64,000 bases of DNA from Acorus gramineus (Eukaryota > Streptophyta > Magnoliopsida > Acorales > Acoraceae). The stretch covers positions 8,972,507 through 9,036,506 of the forward strand of contig CM060852.1 of assembly GCA_030737835.1 (NCBI GenBank), written 5' to 3'. Positions within the stretch are counted from its first letter, which is position 1. Every line of letters begins with the position of its first letter. The notes below the pieces were generated by a model. It searched no databases, was not told where the DNA came from, and saw nothing but the letters and a program-made list of their open reading frames with translations. Below, piece after piece: positions 12,075-24,300 of this stretch. Both the position numbers and the translations under genes were made by a program.

Positions 12075-13052
12075 ATGATGGAAGATATGCATAGTGACGT
12101 ATCTTCAAACCACCGTGACACAAAACACTTTCTCTCACTCCACCCCGACCGCAACAGCGCCCCTCTTCACCCCAGCCCCCAACAATGCTCCTCTTCGCCC
12201 CAACCTCAGCTCCCGGTGGTTTGTGTCACGAACAAGGAAGACACGGAGGTACCAGTTGAAGAAGAGGATGAGATCTACGGCCCGAAACATGGAAAGTCAT
12301 ATACGATTGATGAAACACCTCCTCCCTCTCCACCCAGTCTTCCCCAACACCGCCTCTCTTCATCCCAACCCCAATCCCAGCCCTCGATGGCTTGTGTCAC
12401 GAACAAGGAGGACACGGAGGTACCAGTTGAAGAAGAGGATGAGATCTACAGCCCAAAACGTCGAAGGTCATATGCAATTGATGATCCGCCCATTACTCCA
12501 TGGTGGGCCGTGGTTCCGGTTAAAGAGGAGAAGCAGCTCTACGGCCCGAAAAGTGGAAGGCCAGATACAATTGCTCCGCCCTTTCCATGGGCTGGCATCA
12601 AACGTGCTACTGTGCGTACTCTCCAGAGTCTCCTCTCATCCCGCATTGATATCATCACCGGCACAATTGCCTGCAATAATTGTAATGCGACTAAGGAGGT
12701 GGCATACAACCTGCGTGACAGGTTGGATCAACTCAAGACATTCATTCGATTGGAGAAGTTGAGGATGAACGGCCGCGCGCCTGAAGTGTGGACGACACTG
12801 AAATGGGAGACATGCCCCTCATGTGGTGAGCCCAAGATGAAACCGGTGATCGGGCCAAAGAAGAGGGATATCAACTGGCTCTTCTTGCTCCTCGGAGAGA
12901 CGCTCAGTTTCTGTTCGGTTAAGCATATGCAATACTTGTGCAAACACAACTACGTAAGCCGATACAGTAATTATGGCAAAGATGGAATTCTCTACCGAAC
13001 ATTCTTTATCCTTTGCGAATTATTGGAAAAGGATGACTTGTTTAAAATTTAG
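12075..13052 (+). CDS. DUF7086-type plant protein, intronless
   Basis: A 325-residue single-exon protein. The C-terminal part (about 175-315) matches the plant family DUF7086 as I know it: TVRTLQSLLSSRI, a first C-x2-C pair (C200, C203), a helix LRDRLDQLKTF, NGRAPEVW, a second C-x2-C pair (C247, C250), then INWLFLLLGETLSFCSVKHMQYLCKH. The two CxxC pairs suggest a metal-binding fold, but the function is unknown. The N-terminal half is Pro/Ser-rich and carries a 57-residue direct repeat around TNKEDTEVPVEEEDEIY, present twice exactly and a third time in degenerate form (VPVKEEKQLYGPK). The start is the first in-frame ATG. An LTR-like sequence ends about 210 bases upstream and may supply the promoter. 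It could be a retrogene, but no poly-A tail was seen. Confidence 0.75.
   Translation: MMEDMHSDVSSNHRDTKHFLSLHPDRNSAPLHPSPQQCSSSPQPQLPVVCVTNKEDTEVPVEEEDEIYGPKHGKSYTIDETPPPSPPSLPQHRLSSSQPQSQPSMACVTNKEDTEVPVEEEDEIYSPKRRRSYAIDDPPITPWWAVVPVKEEKQLYGPKSGRPDTIAPPFPWAGIKRATVRTLQSLLSSRIDIITGTIACNNCNATKEVAYNLRDRLDQLKTFIRLEKLRMNGRAPEVWTTLKWETCPSCGEPKMKPVIGPKKRDINWLFLLLGETLSFCSVKHMQYLCKHNYVSRYSNYGKDGILYRTFFILCELLEKDDLFKI
12216..12485 (+). repeat. 171-bp direct repeat inside the DUF7086-type gene
   Basis: The DNA starting TTGTGTCACGAACAAGG occurs at 12221 and again at 12392, a spacing of 171 bases, which keeps the frame (57 codons). The copies are nearly identical over about 95 bases, implying a recent in-frame duplication. 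Confidence 0.85.
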
Positions 13053-14904
13053 GATTAATTTGTCTTGGTGAGGGTTAATCTTCAAGTATAAGTTTTGATA
13101 AGGATTTTAGTTTAGTTAGCATTTGAGAAGTTCCTATCAAAGCTCCTTAATCTTTAGGGTTTAATTGCATATATTTGTTCTTTCTTTTCTTTAAGGTTCA
13201 TTTTTACTTAATTGATATGTTAATGTTGTTGTTTTTTTTTTTTTAATATTTCAAGAATAGTTCATCTTACATTTGTTGCGTCTTATATTCAAATCTTAAT
13301 ATTAATTATGACCATATATCTGATTTTGTTATTTGACCAGTAAGAACAATCATTAAAAGCCATTGAGAATTTTTTAGTTTGACTTTCCTTTTTTTTTATT
13401 ATTGTCGTTGTTTTATTTTTAAGTTTGAATTATAAATTCAAATTTTATGAGGCACGCATGCAGTTTCTAAATTGGATATTGATTTAATTTTATTTTCTTC
13501 ATTAATTCCTTAATAGTGCTTCTTTTTTAAATTAATCCAAAACTAGTCTTCCCTAAAACACAATGTGCATGACAAAATTAATATTAATAAAGCATGTGAT
13601 ATGTTAAAAATATTATAAAAAATAAAATTACATAAATATTTATTAAAAAAAGGACCTACCATCATTCATTCATAATTACCCTTGCAAATTTGAAAATCAT
13701 AAAATAAAAATGATTAAATATAATAAATCTAATTATAGTATCATATAGTGCTCCAAAAAATATAAGTGATTGGAATAGCCTCCACAAACAAGTCACCTTG
13801 TGCAGGGCTCATGAGCATGGATGGAGGGTGAGGAATGTACTTCTTTCATATATGAAACCATTTGAGAGGATTTTTTTTTTCCCTCGTAAAGCTATTAAAA
13901 TTGCTTTTTTAAATTTGTTAAAATATAATGCATATACAGAATCAGAGTTTGTTTAGGATATAAAATAAGGAATTGCCTATTGATGAGATTAACCGTCCAT
14001 CTAATCAAACTCAATCGTGTTCATCCAAACAAAAATCTTAGTCCTCCATTTTATTTAAAGTGAATGACAAAAAACCTAAAAATATATATAGATAAAAATG
14101 ATAATGATTATGAAAGGTATTCCCGCAGAAATTAAAAAAAAAAAAAATTTACAAAAATTCAAACCCTTTTGAGGGGTGTTGATGGGAATAGAATTTAAAA
14201 GGGGATACTTAACAATATAAACTTTTTGAGGGGTGTATACGCAAAAACCCTTTAATTATTCAGTGCCCATGAATGAATTACGGGTTCTCTACATGTATAT
14301 CATGCTATTTAATTTTATACTACTCTGAATAACCTATTTATTTATATACTATTGAAATATATAGAATTTTTACGTATTTACCATCCTAGTTAACTTCCAT
14401 CCAAAGTTTTATTAAAACTATTAGTTTTGGAGAAAATACCAAATTATTATTTTTTTAATATTTTACCTTACCAAATACAATATTTATAAAAATAAAAAAT
14501 ATTAATTTTAACTAGAAAATGATAAATTTCATCTAAAATCCAAAAACATAAAAATTAATCATACAAATTATTTATTAACAAAGATATAATAATCATTAAT
14601 ACATACATTAGCAAAAATGAAATAAAATTATTTTGAGAATAATTAATAATATATATCAATTTTTAAAAAAGTTAGATCTTGATTGGAAGAAAAGGAAATA
14701 AAGGGTAAGGTTGAATGATTCACGATTGATTTAGAAAGAATAAAATTCGTATTAGTACGTGTCTGGATAAACGATATGTATCTATCAAAATGTATTAATG
14801 AGATTTATATCAATAATTTTTTAATTAATGAAAAAATTAACTCTTCGATGGAAACATGCCATCCATCCATACACTTGATGAGATTCTCATCAATACATAT
14901 TGGA

Positions 14905-15436
14905 TAGGGTTGCAACTCGGGCAGGTTGGGTTCGGGTTGACCCCAACCTGAACCCAACCCGAATTCCAAACTACTCAATCCTAACCCGATCCAACCCGAT
15001 TTTCAACCCGAATTGGACCAACTTGAACCCAACCCGTAATTAAATAAATTAACCTAACCCAACCCGAATTGGACCAACCCACCCAACCCGATTTTCAACC
15101 CGAATTGGACCAACCCAACTTAACCCAAATTTCTAACATGATGTGCAAATTAAATAAATCAACCTGACCCAACCCGTAAGATTAGCTAGGTTACCTAAAA
15201 TTTGGACTATCAAGATTAGAAGCTACAGAATGAATAGCTATGATCTTTTTTTTTTTAACTATTAGTTTACGGGTTCGGGTTGAGTCGCGTTGTGTGTAAA
15301 GTCAACCCGAACCCAACCCGATTTGTGAGTCAACCTTAATTGGCTAACCCGAACTCGATTTTGTCAACCAAACCCATATAAAAATCGAGTTCAACCTGTC
15401 AGGTTCGGGTTCAACTCGACCGAAGTTGCAGCCCTA
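14905..15436. mobile_element. hAT-type MITE, 532 bp, with 8-bp target-site duplication
   Basis: The ends TAGGGTTGCAACTCGG and (reverse complement) TAGGGCTGCAACTTCGG are terminal inverted repeats typical of hAT elements. The flanking 8-mers are ATATTGGA (14897-14904) and ATATTGAA (15437-15444), matching at 7 of 8 positions. The interior is built from many degenerate copies of AACCCGAATTGGACC / GGGTTCGGGTTG. There is no coding capacity, so it depended on a transposase elsewhere. Confidence 0.85.
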
Positions 15437-16816
15437 ATATTGAATATATTTTTTTTCTGATTTTGTTATAGGGAAAGTATGTCAGGTTAGACTATGTATG
15501 GGCAGTTTATTATATACATGGTTTTTTGGGAGTGGGTATGCCATATATATGTGTGAATTAGGCTTTACCATTTTTCATTTGTATTAATATACATTATTGT
15601 CTGATATAATCATATATATTGTTTTATCATTAGATATCTTTATACTGGCGTTTGATCCCTTGAATGCCTTGGAATATTTTTTTTAAGCAAAAGATAAACG
15701 TTGTATTACCATTTAAAAATACAAATAAATTAAGATTTAAGAAGATAGAAAAGGAAAACTTAAAAAAAAAATGCCTCATGCTGGCCAAGTAGTTGCATAT
15801 GTAATTTCTTCCTCTTGAAAAATTGGTGTATGCAACATAGCTCAAGCTTTGGTTTCAACAAAAAAAATAGCTCAAGCTTCTAAAATGCTCTACAATAAGA
15901 GAGGTTATAGCTCTCTTATCACAATTTTTAAGATTTTTGTGCATGAATTAACACTCCAACCCAATAAAAGAATAATATACAGAAAAAAAACCTTTTCTTA
16001 AAAAAAAAACAAAAAAAAAAACGAAAAGAAGAATAAAACTAGGTCTCAGTTCTTTTGATCCATCCCTTTTACCCAATTTTTTCTCCAACCTCAATTCCAG
16101 TTTTATATGCGTCGTTTAAAAATCATTAAAACATATACTCACATTAACTAGGTATATCATCGATAAAAAAATTTCACATTTTAAAAAGTCACTCCAAGAA
16201 TGCGGAAAATAAAAGTATATGGAGCAAAAAATTCAAAGAAAATCTTAAAAAGCCTGAACTGTTTTTTCTACCATACAAACAGTAATACATAATAAAGGAA
16301 AGAAAAGTGAAACTTAAAAATTCACAAGTGTATTTAATGATTGTCCGTACGTACGGCTGGGCATATGATAAAATCATGAAATTTAAATGGTTGAAGATGA
16401 GATAAGTATTATAACACAATCAAGACAACTTAAGACTCTTCTACAAAGTCCAATTATTTGAAAATGAAAACATATTTGAGTGGACAAGATAATGATTCAA
16501 TAGAATTCTTATCCACAAACCATTCTAGAAAGGCAAATATATGACTTGTATTGATGCAAGCCTGCACAAAAAGCCCTTGAACATAGCTTTCAAAATGGGA
16601 CCATGGATTCTGACTGTCACACTCCAATTGATCCACCGCAGCTGGCGCATGTTCATATATAGATATTATATATGATGGTGGTCTGCAATGGCTTCAATAA
16701 TTTCAAGAAGAAAATATATAAAACAGAGAATCTTCCAACCACAGACTCACCTTACCCAAACCTCATCTCTTCTTGGACCACTCTGTTTACCAGTTCAAAG
16801 AAACCAATATTTTGCT

Positions 16817-16823
16817 TATATAA
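16817..16823 (+). promoter_or_regulatory. TATA box of serine-rich gene copy 2
   Basis: TATATAA 44 bases upstream of the ATG, followed by the conserved ACTATAAGCT word, as in copy 1. It implies a very short 5' leader of roughly 10-15 nt. Confidence 0.6.
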
Positions 16824-16860
16824 AGACTATAAGCTCAATTTGTTCAAACCATACTAAGAG

Positions 16861-17121
16861 ATGGCACTAAGCAGTTACAAAGAACTGGTGATCGAACCAC
16901 CTAAAAGCGCGAAGGAGGAACCGGAGTCTGCATCTGCTGCATCGTCATCGCCTGTAAAGGGTGGCAGTCGACGCTGTCTGTGCTCTCCGACAACCCACGA
17001 AGGCTCGTTCAGGTGTCGCTTCCATCGCTCCTCCTCGAATTGGATGAGGCGGTCCAAGTCAATGCCCCGTAGCACCAAATCAGAGGATGCACTCTCCCAT
17101 AGTTCTGTAGAGTCCACATAA
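16861..17121 (+). CDS. Small serine-rich plant protein, copy 2
   Basis: An 86-residue protein with the family block LCSPTTHEGSFRCRFHR in the middle and a basic RRSKSMPRSTKSEDALSH stretch, ending SSVEST. This appears to be the ancestral form of the C-terminus; copy 1 has lost two bases near here and reads on into another tail. Single exon, no signal peptide, no membrane helix. The family is plant-specific and of unknown biochemical function. Intact frame and conserved TATA box suggest that it is expressed. Confidence 0.82.
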   Translation: MALSSYKELVIEPPKSAKEEPESASAASSSPVKGGSRRCLCSPTTHEGSFRCRFHRSSSNWMRRSKSMPRSTKSEDALSHSSVEST

Positions 17122-17844
17122 CTCTTCAGAACTGTATGTGAAATACTGTATGTTTTTTTTTTATTTAAACATGAAGAACAACAGAAATAACTGTTTTGTA
17201 AGCAGAGGTTGTTCTTGTATTTATATATGGTGGTACATAACTTGAATCTTTAGCATCTGTATTGTTTTTCCTTGTTGTTCTTTATTGGCATTTCAATAGT
17301 TGTAAACAGAAACAACTTTTTTGTAATTCCAAACTTGTGCATTTCTTGGCCCCCTTTGGAAACATATTTGAGAATTAATTTTTTACCATAAAGCTAGGAT
17401 TCAAAGTTGGTTTGGGGGAAGATATCTTTCCTTGGATTCCTCAAAAGCTGACTTTTTTAGAAAAAACAACTATAAACTCATAAAAACTGTCAGAGATTTA
17501 CCAATTTGAAAACAGGTTAGGATATTATAGCTTCCTCCAACCACATAACCTGTCCAAACCCGTTTTCAAACAGGGTTTCAGAAGAAAAACTGGTTGTGAA
17601 CTGCTTTTGCATGTTATACCACGTGTGCGACCCAAAGATGCAAGTTGCAGATTCAAAAATGTACCTGAAATTTAAGAATCACCACAACACAGACAATGAA
17701 AAACAACTTTAGCACAGGTACCCCGTAACACAGAAGGTTCCTTCGTATATTTACAGCTACAGAAGATTTTATATCAGTCATTAACATGGATTAACATACA
17801 TACCCAAAAAGATCAAGTCGTGATCAGTCATTTACATTAAGCTT
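17122..17844. other. Convergent 3' region between serine-rich copy 2 and the CBS gene
   Basis: Should contain the 3' UTRs of two convergent genes. The piece at about 17350-17600 has repeated phrases such as CCCnnTTTGGAAAC and GTTTTCAAACAGGGTTTC in opposite orientation and may be a degraded MITE. No gene is seen. Confidence 0.5.
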
Positions 17845-20364
17845 TTAAGCGATGTCATCATCCTCTTCAGCCAATGCTGCTTCCCTTACCACCCTCAGCA
17901 TGTCGGTGAGCGAAATGAGCCCCACCAGAAGACCATGTTGATCAACAACCCACACCCTGTGCATGTGCCAATCGATAGCTTCCTTGATCACTTCCCCAAG
18001 TATCGTATCAGCATAACATGTGACGAGTTTCTTGGACCTGTGGTTCAGATCACCGGTGATGATGGCTGTGGTGCACTGCAACTCCGATACCCTCTCTTTG
18101 AATTCTTCAACGCCGATGGACAGCCACGACTGCAGCAGATGAGTTGGGCAGCCTCTCAGGTCAGTTGAGGTGAATGTGCTTATGAGCTTCCTGCCTTTGC
18201 CCTGTGGAAGGCATTTTGTCGGTCAGGGAAGAAAAATCAGAGATTATCAGCGAAGATTAAATGATTGGTAATTTAGAACTTTCATAGTTCTAACTATATG
18301 AATTATTCATTTAATACATAATTGAGGAAGCACAATGAAAACTAAGTAAACTCATGAATACTACATAAAATTTCATACACGATAAACGACTGACGGAATA
18401 GATCATGAAACTAAAATTACATTACACTTAATAAAGTGTTTCTTATACTGTCATAAAGTGCATGTGCTCCCCAGAAAACACCCATTTTCACATGATATAT
18501 GCTTTCTAGTGATCTGAAATTAACATAAAATCACTTTACACTATTTAAAAATTCCGAACATTTGAGGATCTCCTTCAAAGGAAAAGCCATGCAAAAAGTT
18601 ATGCACTTGGGAGACCAAATCATCAATTCATAGCATTTGGGGATTATCGAAGATGTCAAAATAAATTCATTCAAACATTTGTGCATCCACGAAACTTAAA
18701 ACGGCACAACCATGTATGCTGCAAACTTGTGTGCTTACCAGGAAAAAAATGCGAAATGGATAAGTATGTCGGAAAGATTAATCTTTTAAATGATAAAAGT
18801 AAGAAGGCTACTAAGCCCATACCATCGCATAAATACTTGCAACAAGAATAGAGAACTTACATTTATAAGTGTATTATCATCGACAGGTTCAGAAGCTTCA
18901 ATAATGGGAACTGCGGTCAAGGACGCGCTTCTCATCCATTTAATAGCTTCTATGACTGATGTGTTCTTGGTTACACAAAAGACATCCTCATTGATTGCCC
19001 CAAGCTGTTCAACCGTTTGCAACATAATACCATTTAGTATAGTATCATGTGTTTTCAGGAAACGTAGAACATCCATTTGAGTAAGCATTCTATAGGCAGA
19101 TGCTGCTTCTGCAAGTTCTACTCCAGCAACATTTCCAGAATGGCTGTCCAGTGGAACCAGCGCACGGTGGACCCCCTTGCTAAAGGCCTCCATACAGTCC
19201 AATATGCTGCATTTGAGAAGGAGATAATAAACAACTTTATCCACTATCCATACTATATCTATTTCCATGTAAGCAATAAAATGTCAGCTAATAACAACAT
19301 CAATAGATGTGTTTCAGGCAATCTGGTGAGTATTCTGGGAAGACATGATAGACAAGCAAAACCCATGCTAGTCTCTTACAATGTTTAATTCTTGAGAAAA
19401 ATATTTGCATCCAAACAGACAACATAACTATTTCAACTGAGTGATAAATCAGTCTACACTCGATTCACTTGCAATATTCATAGTTGGCAATTTCAGAGAA
19501 TTATGCAATATCCTAATTCAAAAAAGACAAAGGACATCAACCTTCACTAATTTCTAAAATTTCATATACAACAAATTTTCAGTTTTGACAGAGAACTCCG
19601 AAAAAGTTCCTAACTTCACCCCAAAACACCCATCAGCAGCGCATAACCTCGCATATCACCTCCGCACTTTGCCCACACAATTTGTTTACCAAATGTGCAT
19701 TCTGTTTTCTTATATCTTAACATACATAAGCTAAGGATAAAAACAGGTGGAACAGAATTTCTATAACAAATTGCATCCTAACCAATAAATCATCAAATGC
19801 AACCTGAAATAGACCACCAAAACAATCAATTCCAAAAATTTCAACAAAAAAAACACAAACCCCATCACATAAAAAGAAAACATTTTCAATAGCTCAAAAA
19901 AGAGAGGACCTTGTGTTGGGATTGAGGGTCCAGAGACTGAGCCCCTCCAGGGAGTGCCCAATGACTGACGACACCGGCACCGACATCTTCTCATCCACAT
20001 CAACCTCCTCCTCCTCCGCCGCCACCTCCCCCTCCCCACCGCCTCCAATTGCGCCGCCGCGGTCGAACTCTGCGATGTGGGAGAGAATGTCAAGCATGGT
20101 TACCATGCCGATGTAGTGCTTCCTGACGGCGCCGGTCACCCTGTCGGACTCCAGTATCATCGACCCCCCGGCGCCAATCCAATGCCCCGGCGGCGCCGCC
20201 ACGGGGACGGCGACGACGTTGTTGGCGAGGAGGGCGTTCATGGTGTGGGAGAGGGTCGCCGTGTAGGGGACCTCCACGAGCCTCCTCTTCTCCGCCACCA
20301 GGTCCCTCACCGTCCGTCCCCTAAGCCACGCCGCCGTCGCCTTCATTTCCGCCGCAGCTTTCAT
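17845..20364 (-). CDS. CBS-domain protein, SNF4/PV42-like (SnRK1 gamma-type), three exons
   Basis: A 385-residue protein of the plant four-CBS family related to PV42a/b and SNF1-related kinase gamma subunits; these bind adenine nucleotides and associate with SnRK1 complexes. Exons on the minus strand: 20364-19910, 19206-18861, 18201-17845, all in phase. CBS 1 begins at RTVRDLVAEKRRLVEVP (about residue 17) and includes NNVVAVPVAAPPGHWIG and YIGMVTMLDILSHIAEF; a Gly/Glu-rich acidic linker follows; later units include GVHRALVPLD, MLTQMDVLRFLKTHD, SVIEAIKWMRSASLTAVPI and, at the end, MHRVWVVDQHGLLVGLISL. The C-terminus is acidic (AEEDDDIA). Exon 1 is GC-rich, the introns AT-rich. An ATG seven codons further in is an alternative start. 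Membership is sure, PV42 versus gamma-1 subgroup less so. Confidence 0.85.
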
Positions 20365-21384
20365 GTCCGATTTGTTGTCGTTTTTTTAGGGTTTTTGAAG
20401 TTGTTGCTGTAAGAGATGGAGATTTTTTATTTTGAAGAGTATATAGTGTACGTGGTGGCACCTGGTTTTGCTACCTTTGGAACGACAAGGGTTTTTCTGT
20501 TTTGAAATTGGAGTCAGTGTGTTTCGCACACAGTAATCAGAAGCTGATTAGCTCAAACAAAAACTCAAAATTTTATCATTTTGATAAAGAGCTCTCTTTT
20601 ACAGTCAGTCAGTCTCAGATAAATTCTTATATACTTTATTCATCTCCTTCACTCACTCATTCACTGTATTAAATTTTTTTTATAAACAATATTATTTAAT
20701 CATTAAAACATATACTCCACTTTTTATAAAAATATATATCTCATTACATTTTAAAAAAATAAAAAAAAGTTACACCTTTTGAACTGTAAAATAATCTTTG
20801 TTTTAAAGTTATACAGTATCCCAAAGAGGTATTTAAAAGAAAAAATGTTATTCAAGACCACACATTTTTATTTATTAAAAAATAATAAATATCGATGTAT
20901 ATATTTCTCTGAATTTCTATCTATGCGTATATATGACCAAGTTTTAGATGGTAAAAAAAGACAGAGTCAGAATGAAACAATATTAATTCATACAAAAGAA
21001 AAGGCTCTATTGATTCAAAATTTCAAACCCCATCCACTGGAGACTGGACTGACAGAAGTACTCAGAAAATATATATATGAAAATATTTAATATACCTTGT
21101 ATTTTAAAAATTGGAGCCATTTCCGCGGGACATCAAGTACATAGAACATATATTAAGCATCTAAAGAAAATAAATATGAAATTATAATGCAGAACAGATA
21201 CCACAGTGGCCACAATCCTAAAGGGGAAAAAACATATAATAGGCAAACATCTATTCAGACACCACAGAGAGGTGTGAGAGCACACATTAACATCAAAATC
21301 TAAAACAGTTTGCCAGAAACTAACATACTACCATTTTTGGCCTGGGGACTCTCTTCCCAAATGAAGCAGGAATTGTGTCACCCA
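20365..21384. other. CBS gene promoter and MORF8-like gene 3' flank
   Basis: Upstream region of the CBS gene (minus strand) and probable 3' UTR of the MORF8-like gene. A (CAGT)-like short repeat is near 20605. The frame at 20779-21090 is AT-rich and matches no family. Confidence 0.55.
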
Positions 21385-24300
21385 CTAATAATCCCGGTTC
21401 GGCGATGGAGGAAGGTCTCTGCCCTGTGTGTCCCTCGGCTGATAAGCATTACCACCCGCCATCCCTCCCTCATCTCGATTGGGCGGCGGCCCATAGTTGC
21501 TGGGCTGGTAGTCTCTGTTAGGCGGCATGCCCCCATAATCCCCTTTCGGCGGTGGCACGCCTCCCTGGTTAGGGTGGTTCTGGTAGCCCTGGTAACCCGG
21601 GTTAGGTGGAGGAGGACCCTGGTAACCCGGGTTAGGTGGAGGAGGGCCCTGGTAACCCGGGTTAGGGGGAGGAGGGCCTTGGTAACCACTATTAGGGGGA
21701 GGGGGGCCACCCATGTTGGGTTGGTTCTGGAAACCCTGACCAGGTGGTGGAGGTGGTGGACCGCCCATGTTGGGGCGGTTCTGGAAAGACTGGTTCTGCA
21801 TTGGAGGACCATCTCTGTTGTATTGGTTCTGGTTCTGCATGTTCTCCCGCCGCCTCTCAAAGTTCCTTGACCGGTCGAAATTGCGGGGACGGTCGTTGCG
21901 CCTGGACCTCTCGTTTGCTCGTGCGTTGTTTCGAACCCATTCCTCGTGGTATTTCGGGTCATATGGGGCAGCTACCCCGTCTATGAAAGGTTCGCCTGCA
22001 AAAAGAAAAGAAAAGAGCAGAATGAACAACAGAAGTATTATAAAAGCAACTTTTAAGCAAGAATCAGCTTGCAGAAAACAATGAACTTTATACACTAAAG
22101 ATGTTTTCAAGCACAGGCTATTAGATCATACAATTCAGTGGAGGAGGAAATTTATTCACAAAAATTGTGTATATGTACTGTGACAATAATCAAAGAAATC
22201 GCCGAAGATATACAAATTACGATATATTACTCTTAACTCAAACACTATTTAGTTGAGATCATCCCTGAATCTAGCTATCCAACTCCCTTGTCCTTCTATC
22301 ACTCGCACTTATATCATCCTCATATTGTTCGCGCTAGATCCCCTCTCACACTCCACTTCATGATTTCCTCTTACAAGTACAACTCAATCCCCTGTTCAGC
22401 CTTCTCGGATGAAGATCAACCACTTAAAATCTCAAAGTAAGAAGGTTGAATGATGGCCTACTACTCTGTCTAGAACAATATAAATCAGAAGAATACCTAG
22501 AGTTCTAGGGGAAAATGTGCAAAGACAAATCCCTATCAAAATCTCGAGAAAAATGAAAATTTCTCAGAATAAAAAAAAGGTTGTTTTATTTTAAAGGTTC
22601 AATAACTCTTGTTTTTCACACTCCTCTCAGAACCTTGATTTTGCTTTCAAAACACTCACAAAGGCCCTCCTCAAGGTCAAAAATCAAAATGCTCTATTTA
22701 TATGGTAAAATTAGATTTTCTGTTAACCCTTGAATACTTGTGTACACATCGCCAAAACATCAGGCGCTTTTAAAACTGTTAGAACATTTTAAGTAATCCA
22801 TAACATTTAGGTCTTAACACCAGTTATAACATTTAATATCACAACAAGAAGGGTTTATTAAAAAATTAAAAGGTTTAAATGCCTTTCAAACGCTCAAAGT
22901 TATAGAAACATGGGTTAACAACTTTTCCAAAAACATTTGAAAGCCCTTTCAAATATTCAAAGTCACATATCTTAGGGTTCTCTTTAAGCCAAAACTGTTT
23001 GATTGCCTTTCAGAAAGTTCTACAGGAACAAAGGCCAACAAAAAAAAAACATTTGAATGCTCTTTAAAACATTTGAAATCACATAATCCAAAGATCTTCT
23101 GTTTTTCACAGAATACTCAAACGTTCCATAAAGCATTCAAAAAGACAAAAACATGGGTATTTTTTCCGAAAACATAAAACCACTTGATAAGAATTTTAAC
23201 CGGACAACATTTTAGGCAAAAGATTGGATTTTCAATATGCTTATTTATTTTATGTGATTTATTTTGTGATGATGAACCTAGTGTCTTCAATTCTTTTTTA
23301 GCAGTCTTTGCTTGATTTTTCTTTGACATGCAAACCAGCATATTATAGACTCTGAAAATATTGAACTTAAACATTTTATCAACAAAATAAGCCAGTATAA
23401 ATAAATAATAAACTTAATCCTCCCAAACCTGGTGATCAGATGATCAACACCAGTTAACATCATAGACTAAGGATGTGTTTGATACACAACTAGAAAACTA
23501 CTTTAACCAAGGCTTTCAGTGAGCTACTAGAAAGGTTGACTGAACTCAACATCTGAAAGAATCAAGAATTTTGTTTGACAGAAGATGCGAAAGCTGCAAA
23601 ATCTAATTGTTCGGTAAATAATCTAATAAACAAGATTTTAAAATGTGTAAGGGTAGAAGTGTATATGTAACTACATTGAATAATTAAATTACAATGAATA
23701 ATTAGGGGTATTAACAAGTTTTTAGCTTTTTGAACATGGTTAAATATAGTTTCTTGAAAACTTTCTTTCATAGCCTATACGTTTTTTCCTTCAATATATA
23801 CTATAAGCTGGAATCCACTTTTTTTGAAAAGCAAACAGCAAAACATGTTTGATTCAACTTCCAGGTAAAATGGCTTCTTGAAATCTAGAATCTCTCAAAC
23901 GTGTTACCAAACAAAGGCTGTCATGAAAATTGAATTCTCCCATTTCATGCCTTTGTTTAGATCTCTCAATCCCGAAGTCTGAGAATCCAATAAAGGCTGG
24001 CATTCATACTCACCAAAAATAAACTAATACTTGCTGCTTTATGAGTAAATTGCTATGAGAAACATGCTAGAATTATAGATAATTTTTTAAGTAATAAGCT
24101 AAAAGTAACTTGAAATTCACTGTGGCGAAGGCTCCTTCATGTTGACCATGTATCCCATTTGTATCTTTCACCCCGTCACCTAGGATTTTCTTTTCTCTTT
24201 GAGGCATGGCCTTTTCTAACCCCTCTTTATATTTAGAGTGTACTTTTTTATTTTGAAAAGGAAAAATGTACATAATAAACATCACTTGGCTAGGAGACTG

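Larger units (their letters stand above)
13053..16860. other. Intergenic region with hAT MITE and second duplication upstream part
   Basis: AT-rich DNA with no recognisable gene. It contains the hAT-type MITE at 14905-15436 and, from about 16444, the upstream half of the second copy of the serine-rich gene duplication. Open frames near 15630-15845 and 16189-16419 fall in low-complexity sequence and resemble no family. Confidence 0.6.
16444..17235 (+). repeat. Dispersed duplication, copy 2 (pairs with 8530-9300)
   Basis: Second copy of the duplication that carries the small serine-rich gene, same orientation. Small indels distinguish the two upstream regions, while the coding parts and TATA boxes are well conserved. 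Confidence 0.85.

Noticed and set aside
20077-20412. 111-residue GC-rich open frame on the plus strand
   Set aside because: Antisense to exon 1 of the CBS gene, which has a clear family match.
21310-21870. 186-residue open frame on the plus strand
   Set aside because: Shadow of the Pro/Gly-rich exon of the MORF8-like gene; repeated [10 protein letters not shown] units simply reflect the 30-bp tandem repeat.
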